From Ascaphus truei (taxonomy: Eukaryota > Chordata > Amphibia > Anura > Ascaphidae): a DNA stretch of 64,000 nucleotides. Shown here in pieces: positions 1 through 12,914 of the stretch. The translations under genes were made by a program, and so were the position numbers. The notes under the pieces were generated by a model, which was not told the DNA's origin, did no database searches, and saw nothing but the letters and a program-made list of their open reading frames with translations. Numbering within the stretch: position 1 is the first letter of the stretch; every line of letters starts with the position of its first letter. The stretch covers positions 23,001 through 87,000 of the forward strand of contig WSYH01002430.1 of the NCBI GenBank assembly GCA_036426205.1. The letters run 5' to 3'.

Positions 1-1262
1 CATTCTGGGCAGAGGAGGAACGTTCTGCCGACCTAAGTCGTATTGATATCACGTTTTCATGTTGATCATAAAGGCATGCTGCCGTACAAGCAATATCATT
101 TTCTTCAATAAAAACCATGTGGGAACAGGAATTTTTTTTATTGGCTCATATGATGTAATACCAAAACGAAGTTTCATTTATTGTATTTTTTTATGTATTT
201 ATTTGCTTTGATCTTTGGGGTCAAAGAGAAATCTGTCAGTTAATACAGATTATTTTACCGTGTTTGTTTAAACCGCAGAAAAAGCTTTAATCCATACGAC
301 TTACCAATCTAGCTAGTAAATCAATATTGCCATCAGTATTTGGTCAAACGAACAATTATAATTACTTTATGGTCCTTGTGGAAAAATTTTGTATCAAGAT
401 GTTGCAGAAGGGAAAGTCCATGACAAGGTAACTGTGTAATAACAAATTTTTTTGCCTACAACTGTTTCACAAGACACACAAACGGTGCAGTGTCGGGTTT
501 CTGCGATGAAATCTCTCAGCTTCAATCCCAATCTATGCTAGGACTGGCATGACCCCGTGGGCAGGATCATTGGAGTACAGCCGAGTATTGTTAGTGCTCT
601 CCTTTCATCATTTGTGGGCAGAGGAAGGAAGTGAGCTACTAATTCTACAGATGAAAAGGATGAATCTCGGAGGACACAGGCCTCAGTGAATGTGTACTAA
701 GAGGCTTGCAGCCCAATTGTGTTGAGCCTAAAATGAAGGCGAAATATTGACTGGCCATTGCTCCTGGTCATTGACGGCGGTCGCAGTGAATATTGCCTTT
801 TTAATTTTAAAGGACCATGTAGGACAACACTCTGGACTTAAGAGACTATAACCACGAATATATACAGTAGGGGGTAGGGTGGCGTGGGACAAGGTGGGCC
901 TTATAGCGGATGACCAGACCCCTCAGTTCGAGGCCACCGCCTCTTCCCCCCCAACAATTCAGCTGGTGTCAGGGGAGAGCGAGGGGCAGCATGTGTCCTC
1001 TTACATTCTGATTTCCAGGAAAGCGTCATCGCCAATCCTACTCCTGACAAAGTCACATTGTATGACTCTGGTGTCGTAGGAGGGGGAGATGCTGCCGCTA
1101 AAGATAGAGGAGCCCATCTGGTACTGCGGGGAGGGGGAGTAAGAGCTCCAAGTTTTCCAATATGATCATGACTAAATGTCACTTTGTCGCTCCATATCTC
1201 CTATATTAAAGTGGCAAATTCCGTGCTTTTTTTTTCTCCATTGCTGGTTTCCCATTTTTTTA
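1..1262. other. Unique AT-rich DNA, no gene seen
   Basis: I see no gene, tandem repeat or recognisable transposon here. Open frames are short and have no recognisable domain. The base composition is ordinary for vertebrate intergenic DNA, with T-rich and A-rich runs. Confidence 0.5.
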
Positions 1263-1597
1263 AAACATCGGTTTGAAGCAGGGGGTCCCAAATGCTGAAC
1301 CCCCATTCATTTCAGCCTCCAGGGACCCCCTGCTTTTGGAATCTTACCCTGCATGGGTGTCGGTAGCCACACAGGTAGCAGATTTTCAAAGCTCCGCCCC
1401 TGCAGGCCAATCGGAAAGCCGTGATTCACCTGCGCGGCTTTCATTTGGCCACTGACAAGGGGACTTTAAACTGCAGAGAAAACCGGCACCGCCATACCAA
1501 TCCCATTCGGATGTAAGTAATCTCCGGAGCAGGGGGTTCCCAGACTGAAATTAATGAGGATCAGCTCGGAGAATCCTCTGCTTCAACCCCGTGTTAA
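1263..1597. mobile_element. GC-rich MITE, 'GAAGCAGGGGGTCC' family, copy 1
   Basis: The element begins with TTTGAAGCAGGGGGTCCC and ends with CTGCTTCAACCCCGTGTT, so the two ends are inverted repeats. Just inside the ends are a second pair of matched blocks around 'agcagggggtcc' and 'ggaccccctgc'. It has no coding capacity. Two further copies with the same ends and a similar middle lie at 28,598 and 30,886, which shows that this is a dispersed family. I cannot assign a superfamily because the target duplication is hidden in A/T-rich flanks. Confidence 0.7.
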
Positions 1598-3420
1598 AAA
1601 ATGAATAGAACAGGAAAACCCTGGACCACTCTTTATTCATGAAACCTGAACCCCATCACGAACAAAAGTAATAACAAGTTCCCACTAAAGGGCGGGCAGC
1701 AACTTATTGGTAATGAAGCATTAACGTGCACACACGCAGTTTCCGCATCTGCCTTGGTTCAAGCACATAGGACCGAGAACGGCAATTCCAAATCGAAGGG
1801 GCTTCTTTATAATCCTAAAACCGCTCGTCTTTATGACAAAAGTAACACTACCATACTTTTCTGTTATTTTGGAAGTTCAGCCTTAGTCCAGGGGACAATA
1901 ATTTGCGGGCAAGAACACGCTGTGCTATCCCAGTCTGGCCAGCATTGACCTGACCTACCTGTATCTAGAGGCAGATTAAATAGCATTCTAACAAGTCAAA
2001 CAGAAAGATAGGCCTCCCAACTTCTTTGTACAGTTAAGCAAATTAACCCCTATAAAACTTAAGCGATCTATCCTTACAGTAGCATGTATGCAGTTGATTC
2101 AAAACATACAACACTAGCTTAGATTTGAGGGTAGAAATAAATGAGTTCACTGGCAAAACACGAACACACAGTTTTAGGCAGATGCTACATACGCCTTAAA
2201 ATTCCTTATTTCGAAAAAATGCATTTTAATTAATACATTAACCCATTTTATTTTTTTTTTTTTATTAATACAAGCCACCAGAATCATGTCACTTTGCGAA
2301 TGGAAGGGAGGAGAACGGAGGTACTGGAGTATAATTTTATAGATTTGTACTTCGTCATGTAACTGGGGTGGGTGGGTGCTTGAAGCGCAAGGGATTGGAT
2401 CCGCAAAATAGGGAATGAAAAAGAAATCTCAGTGTTAGGGTATGATGAGTGTGTGAGTGTAAAAACTGAGTTATTAACATCGCAATTCTGCTGAGGCATA
2501 TTTCAGTAATTTAAATGAAACTTAATTTTTTTTTACGCGTGATTTGAACTGGGGGATACTCTGACTAAAAACTGCCTATTTGTAGGTTCGGGGCCCTTCT
2601 GAGTACCAAGATAGAGAGGCTACCGAGCCATATTAAACACTGCCTGGCAAATAGTCTGGGCAGTCTCCACGTAAATGCCCATCAACATTTCTGTGAAGAT
2701 TCTTATGGCGCCATCGGGATTAACACAGTGGGGGTCCCTCCCTGCCGTCCCATTCAAACTGAATGTGACGCAGGGACCTCTGCTGTTGTAATCTGATGCA
2801 TTAAGTAAGCTCACAGAAATGTTGAGGCATTTACTGTGAGACAGCCCCAGAATTTCCACAGGCGAAAGAGTTTAATACTGGTGGCTGCATCTGTACATTA
2901 CCGTTTCGTTTTTCCCGTAACTTCGGAACATTTAAACGGTCGTTATTGTTTAGCCGGGACACGCACATTTTTGTGGCACCAATTTTGAATTCCCTAAAGA
3001 GGGGAGAAACAATTGGCAATAAAACTAAGTATCTTAGGATCATCCGAGGTAAAGAGTTACAGCATAGCATGAGATTTCAAAACTCGGTATATACAAATGT
3101 ATTACTTCAAAAGAAAATGGTAGGCAGAATTGCTGTGCCTGAAATTGCCACCGTTTTGGCTCGCAATCATATCGCCTACAGATGAAGCCAACTAAGTTAA
3201 TGTTCCCGCTGTCGAGTGATGCCCACCCGTTAAGAAAAAACTACCACAACCCCCAAGGCCTCTGTGCAATCTTAGGGCGGGGACCCCGCTGCGCCCAGCC
3301 GCACAGGTGTGCCACAAACGAGCGTTCACCCACCAGCAGGGGAATCCTCCGAGACTGTCCCGTCCCACCCTGGCGCACAGCCTCACTACAACGCTGTGAC
3401 GACGTCAGCCGCTAAGGGGA
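1598..3420. other. Unique AT-rich DNA, no gene seen
   Basis: Ordinary intergenic-looking sequence with a T run near 2,250-2,263. No ORF longer than about 80 codons and no recognisable element. Confidence 0.45.
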
Positions 3421-3429
3421 ATTCAAGAG

Positions 3430-6400
3430 AATTGTAATCCCTAAGCTGTCGACGCGTCACTGGTGGCTAGAAGAGCCAATGAGGAGGGGAGCTTCGGAGA
3501 GGAGGTGAGGCTTCGGGGAGACGGGGAGAGAGATGTGGAAGGGAAAGCACCGTGAGTGCCTGTCTGTAGCTATGTGTGTTTGTGGTGTGTGATGTGTGTG
3601 TGTGAGTGTGTGTATGAGTGCTGCTCTTTTTGTGTGTATGTGTGGTAGATAAACCAAAAAATGTAAAGCACAACATAGACAATGGGATTGAAGACGGGCT
3701 CTTTGCGGGGGAAATATGTCCAATGTGAAAGACCCAAAGAAAGGCAAGGGGGGGCCATAAGAGCGGGGAAGAGTCGGTCGCCGATGCGGACATAGAGACG
3801 AGCGGGGCGTCGAGCTAACCTTGTCATAGCGGGGGCTACTCCCTGGGGACGACTTCAAGGCAATGAGGTGACAGGAAATTGATCCGGGGATCAATCGCCC
3901 GTAAGCTAAGACGTGTAGAGCCCATTAGGAAGGTCAGGGGGGTCAACCCGAAGCACGTCGCCAGGGAAGGAACGAGAGCGAGTAGGCGGGGGGAAAGCCC
4001 CACCTGTCGTCGATGTCGACAGGCTGGTAAGAGGAGGACATGGGGAGGAGCGAAATCGCAAAGGAACCGAATTGGAGGACGCTACAGGGTCCAGAAGGGG
4101 GGACAAGCATGGGGTGGTTGGAACGGCGGGGGGACGTCTCCCAGGCCCATCGCCTGTCAGACCTATGCTGGGAGCAGTCGGAGCCGCAACAAGTAACTAA
4201 GCAACCGCGCAATCTTAAGGTACGGAATCAGGGCAATAGAAAAGAAGTGAACGGGCGTAGACGCGAACGTTATAGACGAGGCGTGGTGGAAAGCGAGGGG
4301 ATTGTGGGGACGATTTAACAGCACGAGTCTGGAAGAACACGGCAGCCGGATGATAAGATGCAAAAAACGAAGCAATACATCAATCAAGTAGCGCACGGGG
4401 GGCCGACAATCTCCTCGACAATCCGGTGACGCCGGGCTTCGAATGAAGAGTAATACAAGGTGAGTTGCGAAGAGCAAGGGGGTGGCCAAGAAGCGAACAA
4501 GATCGGTACCAATACGCCCATAAATGAAAGAAGAGCGGGGGGGGGGATCGAACACGAGGCGGAAGCTAAAGAGGTATGACAGAGGTGGGTCTGGAGGAGA
4601 CGGCGATGAGGTGAAGACGCGGTAAAATAATGCGAGGGCTAAAGCAGGCGCAAATGACGAAACGGGTGGTATATCGAGCGGTTTTTCTGACCCTCCGGAG
4701 GCAGAAAGCAGAAAGTGGTAGAGAGCGAAAAGGGCCAGGCCTGGGTGCTGGGACGACGAGAGGGAGGGAAGAGAGGAAGAGCAGAAGCCAGAAGAATGGA
4801 AATACGAAAAGCACACAACGGTTAAGAAACCGGAGAAGGGACCAGGAGAAAACAAAACGAGGGTGGGGGTGAAAAAACACCACGTACGAAGAGAAAAGTC
4901 TCGGAAGGGGTGGTTCGCGCGGCGGAGCATCCAGAAGCGAACCGGAAGACTTAAAAGCAATACGTTTCGGGGACAAACCACGAAGAATAACGAGAAAGAC
5001 GAGGGATAACCCACCTAACAGCGCGACGAAAAGGGGAAACCTTCCGACGAGCCCGAACAAAACAACATGGGTGGAAGGAGGCCCGGCGGCTGCAGTGTGT
5101 CGTTGGTAGGAGGACCCAACAGGCAGAGGCCCGATTTTGCAACAACAGTAGCGTACCAATGTGAACGGAGAATTTACCAGAAGGGCGGGCCTGGAATGCA
5201 GAGGGAACGGTGAAACCCCAAGGAATGGGGGGCAAGGAGTACGAACCCACGAGACAGGGATTTGAGTAGGGGGGGGGGGATGGGGAAAACCCGCCAGAAG
5301 AAGAGTGGGGATCCGATAGAACGCCATGGCGTCGTCAGCGCTATGACGTGAGAAGGACAGGGGGCGGGGGTGAAATGGGACAATGCACAGGGCTAGCTGC
5401 TAAAGGTGTAAGACCAAGAAAGAAGCGCTGCCAGAAAGCGGGGGCCCCCCCAAAGGGACACCTGTATCGACGAAGTGCTAGGGGAACGGGTTGAGGTATC
5501 GGTGTCCAAGGTGAGGGCGAGAAGGGCAAACAGACCCCCCATCTGGCCCAAGAGGAAGATCGCGGGGGAGGCACACCCTTGCAGAGATGCTGTACCTTCG
5601 GAAGAGCCAGCAGATGATGGAATAGTCGTGAGAGGATAGGGGAGGAGGACGGCTACGGGCTAACGAAAAGCCAAGACACAGAACAGGTGTGAAAAAGGAG
5701 AGCGACCAGTCGAGGTAGGGCGGGATGACGACGTTCTAGGTGGCGGAAGGCCGGGGGAAGGTGCGGGGTACAAGTCTAAACCTGAGATCACGGGTTACCA
5801 TTTGTTTCGCCAACGGGGGGTAGCAAGGCGTGCGGCACGAGGAGTGGCATGCTCGCAGCCCGCAGCACGTGGTGTAGACGGTGAACGGCGTGAAAGAGGG
5901 GGTGAAGTGAGAAATGCTTAGGTGACGGTGCATAAGGAGGAAGGATTGGCAAAGCCTTTGTCACAGTTCGGGTCGCGGAGGGATGCGAGGTCTCCGCAGT
6001 AGGTGAAGTGGGGGACAACGGGGAGTGGTGTAGCCAGTAGAGGACGGAAATGGGGGGGGAGAGAGAGGCACACCTCCACGGGGCAGTTGGGACGTGCGGA
6101 GCCGAGGAAGGGTGAAGGGACGGGGACTGAGAAGAGACTGACATTCAACTAGAAGAGGAAATTTTGCTCACTGGGTACTTTGCATCTACGACGATCAGGA
6201 TGGGGGGCACACAGAATGGAAAGGGGAGAGACAAGCCCTCCTCGGATTGAATAAGACGTAAGAAATCGGGCAGGAGCAATGAGGTTGCGGCCAAAGGAGG
6301 GGCAAGGAGAAGGGACCGGGGGGGAGGGCGACCAAACAGCCTGACTTGCTTGCGGCCGCGCCGTCTACGCAAGCGGGGAGGGCTGAAGTACAATGAAGAG

Positions 6401-8740
6401 AAGCCGCCATCGGAGACGAAGTTCGGAAAATCGCACCCTCGATGTGACGGCCAACCGGGCCTGTACGGAAAGAGAGGAGGAGAAGAGGGCGGGGGACGTG
6501 GCCCCACGGCACCGGGGGCGAAGAACATGTTGCCATTGTGGAAGACGGATGAAGGCGCTAGTGAAGAGGCGTAAATTGGAGCAATTGCGGGGGGATGGTG
6601 GGGAAACTGAGGAGTCACTCACAAACAGAAAGGCACAATCAGTTGTGGTAAGTGCGGTGTAATGGGGGGTAGGGGCCCCAGGGACGTGGCCACCCGTTAA
6701 TGGCGGGGATAAAGAGATATAGGCCGAGGTGACGTCGGTGAGGGAGAGTAAGCCCTCCAGGATCAGTAAAAGGGCAATAATCATGTCTTATGGTGAGGAC
6801 CACCGGCGGTAATTGATAAGAACCGATGCTTCGGAGGAGAGGCGCGTGCGTTATGGACAGTGAGGAGAGGGGGTGGGATGACCCGGGTGGGGGGCGGAAG
6901 AAGAACGGGCAGGGAACATGGTAAGACCAGGGACACACTGGGAGAGGAGATGACCTAGCTGGTGGCGAGAAGGAGAATGCGGGGGAGACAGGTCTCGAAA
7001 AATAGCCGAAGGGACGGTGGAAGCCCCGGCAGGGTTTAGAAGCGGCGAGAAGCGTGAAAACCGTGAGGACAATGAGGCACGTAAAACGAAGAACAAGGCT
7101 AGGTTGCGTACAAAGTCTGGACGGCAATGAATGGGGGTCGCAAAGGAAGCAAGCTCGACCGCCACAGGTGCTCAAAGTTCGAAGACACCCAGTGGTCAAA
7201 AGGGTGAAGACCTCCCATGCGCGACGAAGAGTCGGGTCCAAGAAGGGAACAACGGACGGTTCCTGACAGGACCATTCTACCATGAGTTACGGACGGGCAA
7301 GTTAAGCAAAGCCCTCAGGAACAAACCAGTCGCCCCTTTGGCATGAAAGCACGCTTCACAAACATGCAGACGGGTGACAGATGCTCTAAACATATGTGGG
7401 AATGGTCCGCCACGGAGAGTCTGGAGAAACAAATAACGGAGAGGGCAAGCCCAGCGTTGGCATCCTGTCTGCGTAGGGGGGGAGGGGGGACGACGGGGGC
7501 GGTGGAGGGGCTTATACCCGGGGAACTAGTGCGGACAAGGGAGAAGGGAAGAGGCCAAAGGGATGGTTAGGGGTAAAGTTCGCGAGATAAGGGGTCCCTG
7601 AAGGGGACGCTTCCTCCCGGTCCCCCTGCTCACGAATGGGACTGACTCCCGAGTGCGGGTATTAAATCTACGAGCCAAACATAAAAACCGAGATAGGTTC
7701 GGGGCGGAGTGCCTCCTCTATCGGCTGGGGCTACGAAGGGAGTCACGTTGGCAGACGTTAAAGCGGTGGAGCACCGCATCGTACTGAGGCGGGCCCACAC
7801 CAATAATGTGTGAAGAGAATGACCAAACAGGTACAGCTGTAGACGTACAGGGCGGCAATAGCCGGTTAGGATAGACCAACATGGCCGATACCTGATATGT
7901 GGGAGCAAAGTTGCGTTGGAGGAGCGGCACGCCATCTAAATCAAGCATACAATGGTGAGTTCTTCGTACCTCGCAAACCGGCAGCGAAGCTAAAGGTAAG
8001 GAAACACGGAACCACGGAGGAATACCAAGGAGGTGAAATGTCGAGAGAAGGGGGAAAAAGCTGGAGAGAAAGGCGGCTCGGATGTACGAATATAGAGGTT
8101 CCGTCTAAATCGGTTGCGGTACTCGCGACAGAGGCACCGAAGGCGGATACGGAGCCAAACAGAGAGGCGGGTTGACATGCGGGTAGGGGACTGTGGTGTT
8201 AGAGGGAGGTTCGCCTAAATCCTCAAAAGCCGCCCAGACGCGGGTCAGCCAACACCTAATAAGGCGCGCAGCAACATAGAAATTAAAAAGGAGAGACTGC
8301 AGGACGCGTCGGACGGCAGGATTGTGCACGGGTATGTATCTGGCCGCGCTCAAAGCCATGGCTCTCGAAAGGCTGATGATTCGGAGAGGCTGCTTAGGTA
8401 CAGAAGCCCCAGTTCTAAATTTTTAGAACCGGTCCTCAGGAGACGACGGCTCGGCCGGAGCAAAAGGGCCGGTGCGGAAGAAATTCCTGTGTTAGCTGAA
8501 GGATTTCGGGGGGATTGTGTCGACAAAGAAATAGCGAATGAGATATAGGAGGGCGACGGTCTTGAAACGGACCGGGGAGGTTCTCGTAATAGTTAAGTAT
8601 ACTCATTCAGGAGTCGGTGAAAGGTGCTCTGGGCTTACCGGAGTAGGCGAAGAACAGACCCGGCCTTGGAACTGTGCCAGGAGATAACAGAACAGTCAGG
8701 TCCAGGGACAGGGCTCACGGCAAATCCCCATTTTCGAACC
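3430..8740. other. Purine-rich (G/A) block of unusual composition
   Basis: About 5.3 kb in which G and A dominate the plus strand and T is scarce, with many G runs of 5-9 bases. No repeat unit is visible by eye. The minus strand carries several long open frames (for example 283 codons at 4,163-5,014), but their translations are Ser/Pro/Leu/Phe-rich low-complexity sequence. Such frames are expected when T- and A-bearing stop codons are depleted by composition. I do not call them genes. The block may be real purine-rich DNA or a poorly polished consensus. Confidence 0.55.
3585..3648. repeat. Imperfect (GT)n microsatellite
   Basis: A run of GT/TGTG interrupted by GAG and ATG steps at the start of the purine-rich block. 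Confidence 0.7.
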
Positions 8741-11700
8741 GAAAACCACGATATCTGGTTAACCTTCCCACTTGATCCCCCTATATCCTTTTCTTGAATC
8801 TTTGTTCCCCTAAACGCCGCGGTTACATTATCCCGGGTTCAGTAAAGTCCCGTGTATTTGCCTTGAACCACCATTTCCTCGCCAGATTATTTTAATGTGT
8901 GAAATGGTGCCGCCCATCTGTAGATTAAAAAATGTTTGGGTCTTTTTGAGGAAATTGACTTCGGGATACCGGGACGACTAAGATTATCCGGGCCTCTGAT
9001 TTTGTCTCCCGCTGTTATTTTATTCTTAATATACCCTGATTACTCCTGTCTGCCAACATCCCCAACACACCAGTTCCCCCATCTGGCGGTTGTGGGGAGG
9101 GAAATCGTTTTATTAGCAGTTGTTTTTCTATTCATCAGAGTGTAAGGATCGAAAAATGTCATCAGCGAATGGGAAATTGTTGTATTGCTGTTTTTAGCAT
9201 CGGGATGTCGCCTCGGATATTCAGTGGTCTTTTCTTTCCTCCTACTCTTTTAAAGACGCCAGTTGTGGTTCATTCGTAAGGCGCGAAGAGAAGCGCGAGA
9301 GAGGGGGGTCATCCCCTGCCGTGTGCCCGTTCCTTTCTGAAATTAGAACTCCGCATCGATATCCTCCTCCCGAATAGTCCTACCCTAGGTGGGAGGTTCT
9401 GCGTAAAGTGCTTTGAACTCCCCTCCGCCTTTAGGTAACGAGTCCCCTCCCTTGAGTGAAATTCTCATCAAACTGGTTTTTAGGTTTGTTAGCAGATGAA
9501 TCAGCCCAATCCATTTCTTGCTCCTGTGCGTGAATGCCTTCGTCTGCATCACAAGGCGAGTAAAATTGCCCTTTGGGAGCAGAAAAGGTGGCATGATCAT
9601 ACTACGTTTTTTTATTTATTTTTTAAACCACGTTGTACATTGTCTAGAGTCCCTGACGCCCGGACAAAAACACCGACCCTTGGTCCTTGTGTAATTTACC
9701 TTCGCCGGAGGATGGGGGAACAATCAGTCCTAGTTCGCCAAAAATTCTATAACCTATCTCGATTTAATGGTCCCGTTGTTCCAACCATGAAATGTTGGTT
9801 CTGTAACTCCGCATTGGTGGGGTCCCCCCCCCTTTCCGTCTTTAAAGATTATTGCCACAATTTTGAGCCGACGACATTGTTGGACGGGAATAGGACTTCC
9901 CTTCAAGGAACTGAGTTTTTGAACCAACTTTACTAGAGTTTTTGCAATAGAAGGGAAAAGATTTATTTTGTAAGTATGCATTGTGTTTGGAAGACCATCC
10001 ATGCCCCCCACCCGGCGCCTCTACGAACTAGAAGTGTGGTGTTTTTCTGGAGGCTCTCCGGCCATTTCCAATTCCGTCTAAATCGTTATATTTTCTATTC
10101 GCGTTTGGCAGGCTAAGTCTTTCTTCTCTTCCGTCTATGAAGGGAAATGTCGCCATTTCGGGAAAGGGTAACCGGCTGCCTAATGCACGTTAATCCTCGC
10201 TCCACTCTTAAAGATCGTTAGCAGAGTGGGCTCACATTTTTTCCGTCTGTTAGTTATATACTAATTTAGTGTCAAATTTGGTGAAATTCCTCTCTGCTAA
10301 TGTTTGTTTCTTTGTTGTTTCGTATCTACTGGGGTTTCCCACCCAGAAAACTCATTATTTATTACCCTGCGTGATGAGCCGCACGTGAATATACCTTGTG
10401 GCTATCCCTTTTGTCCCCCCGGACTAGCCTCGATTCAACTTGCCTTTGGCAGAATGTCTATCCCACACTTCGCGATTTTCCCCTTATTCGTAATCCCCAT
10501 TGAAACCCCGTCCCATCTAAAGCTTTTTCTATACTCTTCTAATTGGGATGCATCCTTAAGATCCGTTTCGAAGCGCTTTGTCCAACTGTGTTAGAGATCT
10601 CCGGAGGGTTTTATTTTCTATAATGCGTTTTCGCTCTAAGATCGATTATTTTGTGCCTGTGAGCTCCTTAATAATCTGAGTTTGGTATCATTTCTCCCCT
10701 TATTCTATTCCCTCTTCCTTCTTCCGGGGGGAGGCAATCCGAGATAGATTTTACGCGAACAGTGTCGCCTTAAATGAGCTTCCCACAGGTGTGAAAATTC
10801 ATTTTAAATGTTAATTAACTAAATGGTAACTACATTTAATTTTTTTGTTTCCAAAGCCCAACCACATTTACAAAGGCCCACAAACTATCACCTTTCCTTT
10901 TTCTGAAACGATTCTGAACACCCCCATCCGCCCTTTGGCAGCCGGCCCCTCCCTCTCTACCGTGAGCGTTGCACCCAATTACGTTCTAGTCGCACTGTCT
11001 GTTTCATATTGTCTCCCCCCCCACAACCCAGAATTAATCCATCTTTGGTCCCTCAGGTCACTGCTGCTCTTAAAAAAAAAACAATGTGGTAACTAGGTGT
11101 GTATATTAATTATATAGGTAATCCAGAAAAGTTTTTCTCTATGGAAAAGTTATTAACAGTTTGTTCCCAACCTCCGTTCTGTATTCCAACATTTGTTATA
11201 ACTCCCTAAAGGCCCTTTGAGTAGCATGGCCATGAAGAATATTCTTGGATGTAATTCCCAGAAATAATGTAGCTCTTTGGAAAAGGAAGTCGGTACGTGA
11301 ATCAACCGCTTTTCCAACATTTCTCTCTTATTTACTCTAAGACACCTATGTTTTTTTAAAGAAGGCCCTTTTTTGGTTACTTTCAATATATGTGCCATTG
11401 TAAGGGCAGACCGATAAATAATACCCGATTGTTCCAATCGTAAGAAACAGCAGTTTAGTACGCGTGAACTCCTAGATGATGGATAATTGTGTTGCCCGTG
11501 GAGATGTGAAAAATTACAGATTTATATTTATTAGTCAACTGTAGGAATCTTTAAGAATTATACATGGTCGTGCACAATTTTGTGTCCGATTTGAGCAAAA
11601 CAAACCCGTGTCAAGTGTTTTTTTTGCATGGTTAAACCCAATGAAATATTTATTTGTGCATTATTCTCTCTTTTGTTCTTTGGACGGAAAGACATTTGCG

Positions 11701-12340
11701 AATTGAAAGAATTCTTCAAACCTTGGATAAATTTTATAATTTTTTTTTTCTGATGAAAAAACCTTGTATTCCTCGGGAAGTGGGCGCCTCTGCATCGAGA
11801 AAACAATAATCTCTCTAAGAACTGTGAACAATTACTTGTTTTTTGTTTTTTATCATTTTTTCCCTTAATTTTTTTTGGCTGCTACATGTCATTATTTTGA
11901 ATAAAAGGTAAATTATTTGGAGCGCTTTCCCTCATTCACCTATGTTCAAATGTATTAAGATTTGTAGTTTTTATGGGACTTTTTCACCCTCATAATTCCA
12001 AAACGATTAGATTTAGTTTATTGTAACAGTGGTCCTCCTTTGTTTTTTTTTTATTTTCTTCTGGTTTTCCCTCTTAAACAGATTTTCCCAACACAATCAA
12101 AACGCAAGTTTTTAAATTATAATATCCTTTTACTCTGGCACAAAGTTCTTTATTTTTAACAATCCTTGGAGTCTTGTTGATGAAGTCGGAATCCCTTTTG
12201 AGCAATTCCCACCCACCTGATTCCCTCTTGGAATTGCAGAAAAGGGGAATCTTCCCTGATCCAATTAGGTGTTGGACTCCTTGGTAAAGCCTCTAGATAA
12301 CCCAATTGCAATCCAACGATTTTCTAAAACGCTTACTCAG
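8741..12340. other. T/C-rich block, no recognisable element
   Basis: Composition flips from purine-rich to T/C-rich near 8,740. Many runs of C and T occur (for example C runs near 9,820 and T runs near 11,740 and 12,045). I recognise no gene. Given that the neighbouring Tc1 element in the same block is full of small insertions, this sequence may hide decayed or poorly sequenced transposons. Confidence 0.4.
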
Positions 12341-12344
12341 AATT

Positions 12345-12480
12345 CAGGGGTTTGCAAACTTTTTGACCACATGCGTCGCGGCCCCCTAGCCTGCCCTCAC
12401 CCCAGTTGCCGTGGCCCCCCCCACCACCTGTAGCCATGCACTCAATGACGCCAAATGTGTACCATTGTGACGTAGCCTCA
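12345..12480. mobile_element. hAT-type element, one end
   Basis: The stretch starts with CAGGGGTTTGCAAACTTTTT, a typical hAT terminal sequence, followed by a GC-rich body. I could not find the matching far end, so the right boundary is arbitrary. The element is probably truncated or obscured by sequence errors. Confidence 0.45.
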
Positions 12481-12914
12481 AATGACACCAACTGTGTCAT
12501 TGCATGTCCCCACATACCCCCTGGTGGCAATCAATTTTGATTCGCGATTGCCCATGGTGATTCGCCATTCGCCACAAACCATCGTGAGAAGGTTACAATT
12601 GGAGTACCAAGAGCCTTTTTGCCGTGCCTCCCCCCGCAATTTTAATTTCTTAAATGCTTTTTGGGAAAAGAGGGCGGCACCCTCTGCAAACGTCCGTGTC
12701 CCCATCCCAAAAATTCTTCTATCAGCACCCGCTGCAGCTTGCCGTACCCCTGTTTTTAGATAAGTGAAATTGGTATCGAAGGAAAGGGAGACTCCTATAT
12801 ACCACGGAAATGATATATGGGTCTTAATCAGCAGTGGGGTCAAAAGAGAGGCACTAAATTCCCCCCATTTTGCAATCAGAGGTAGAAAAGGGGTTGTTAA
12901 ACTCAGATATATCA

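Noticed and set aside
4163..7283. Minus-strand open frames of 283, 253 and 214 codons.
   Set aside because: They lie in the purine-rich block, overlap in other frames and translate to low-complexity Ser/Pro/Phe sequence with no domain.
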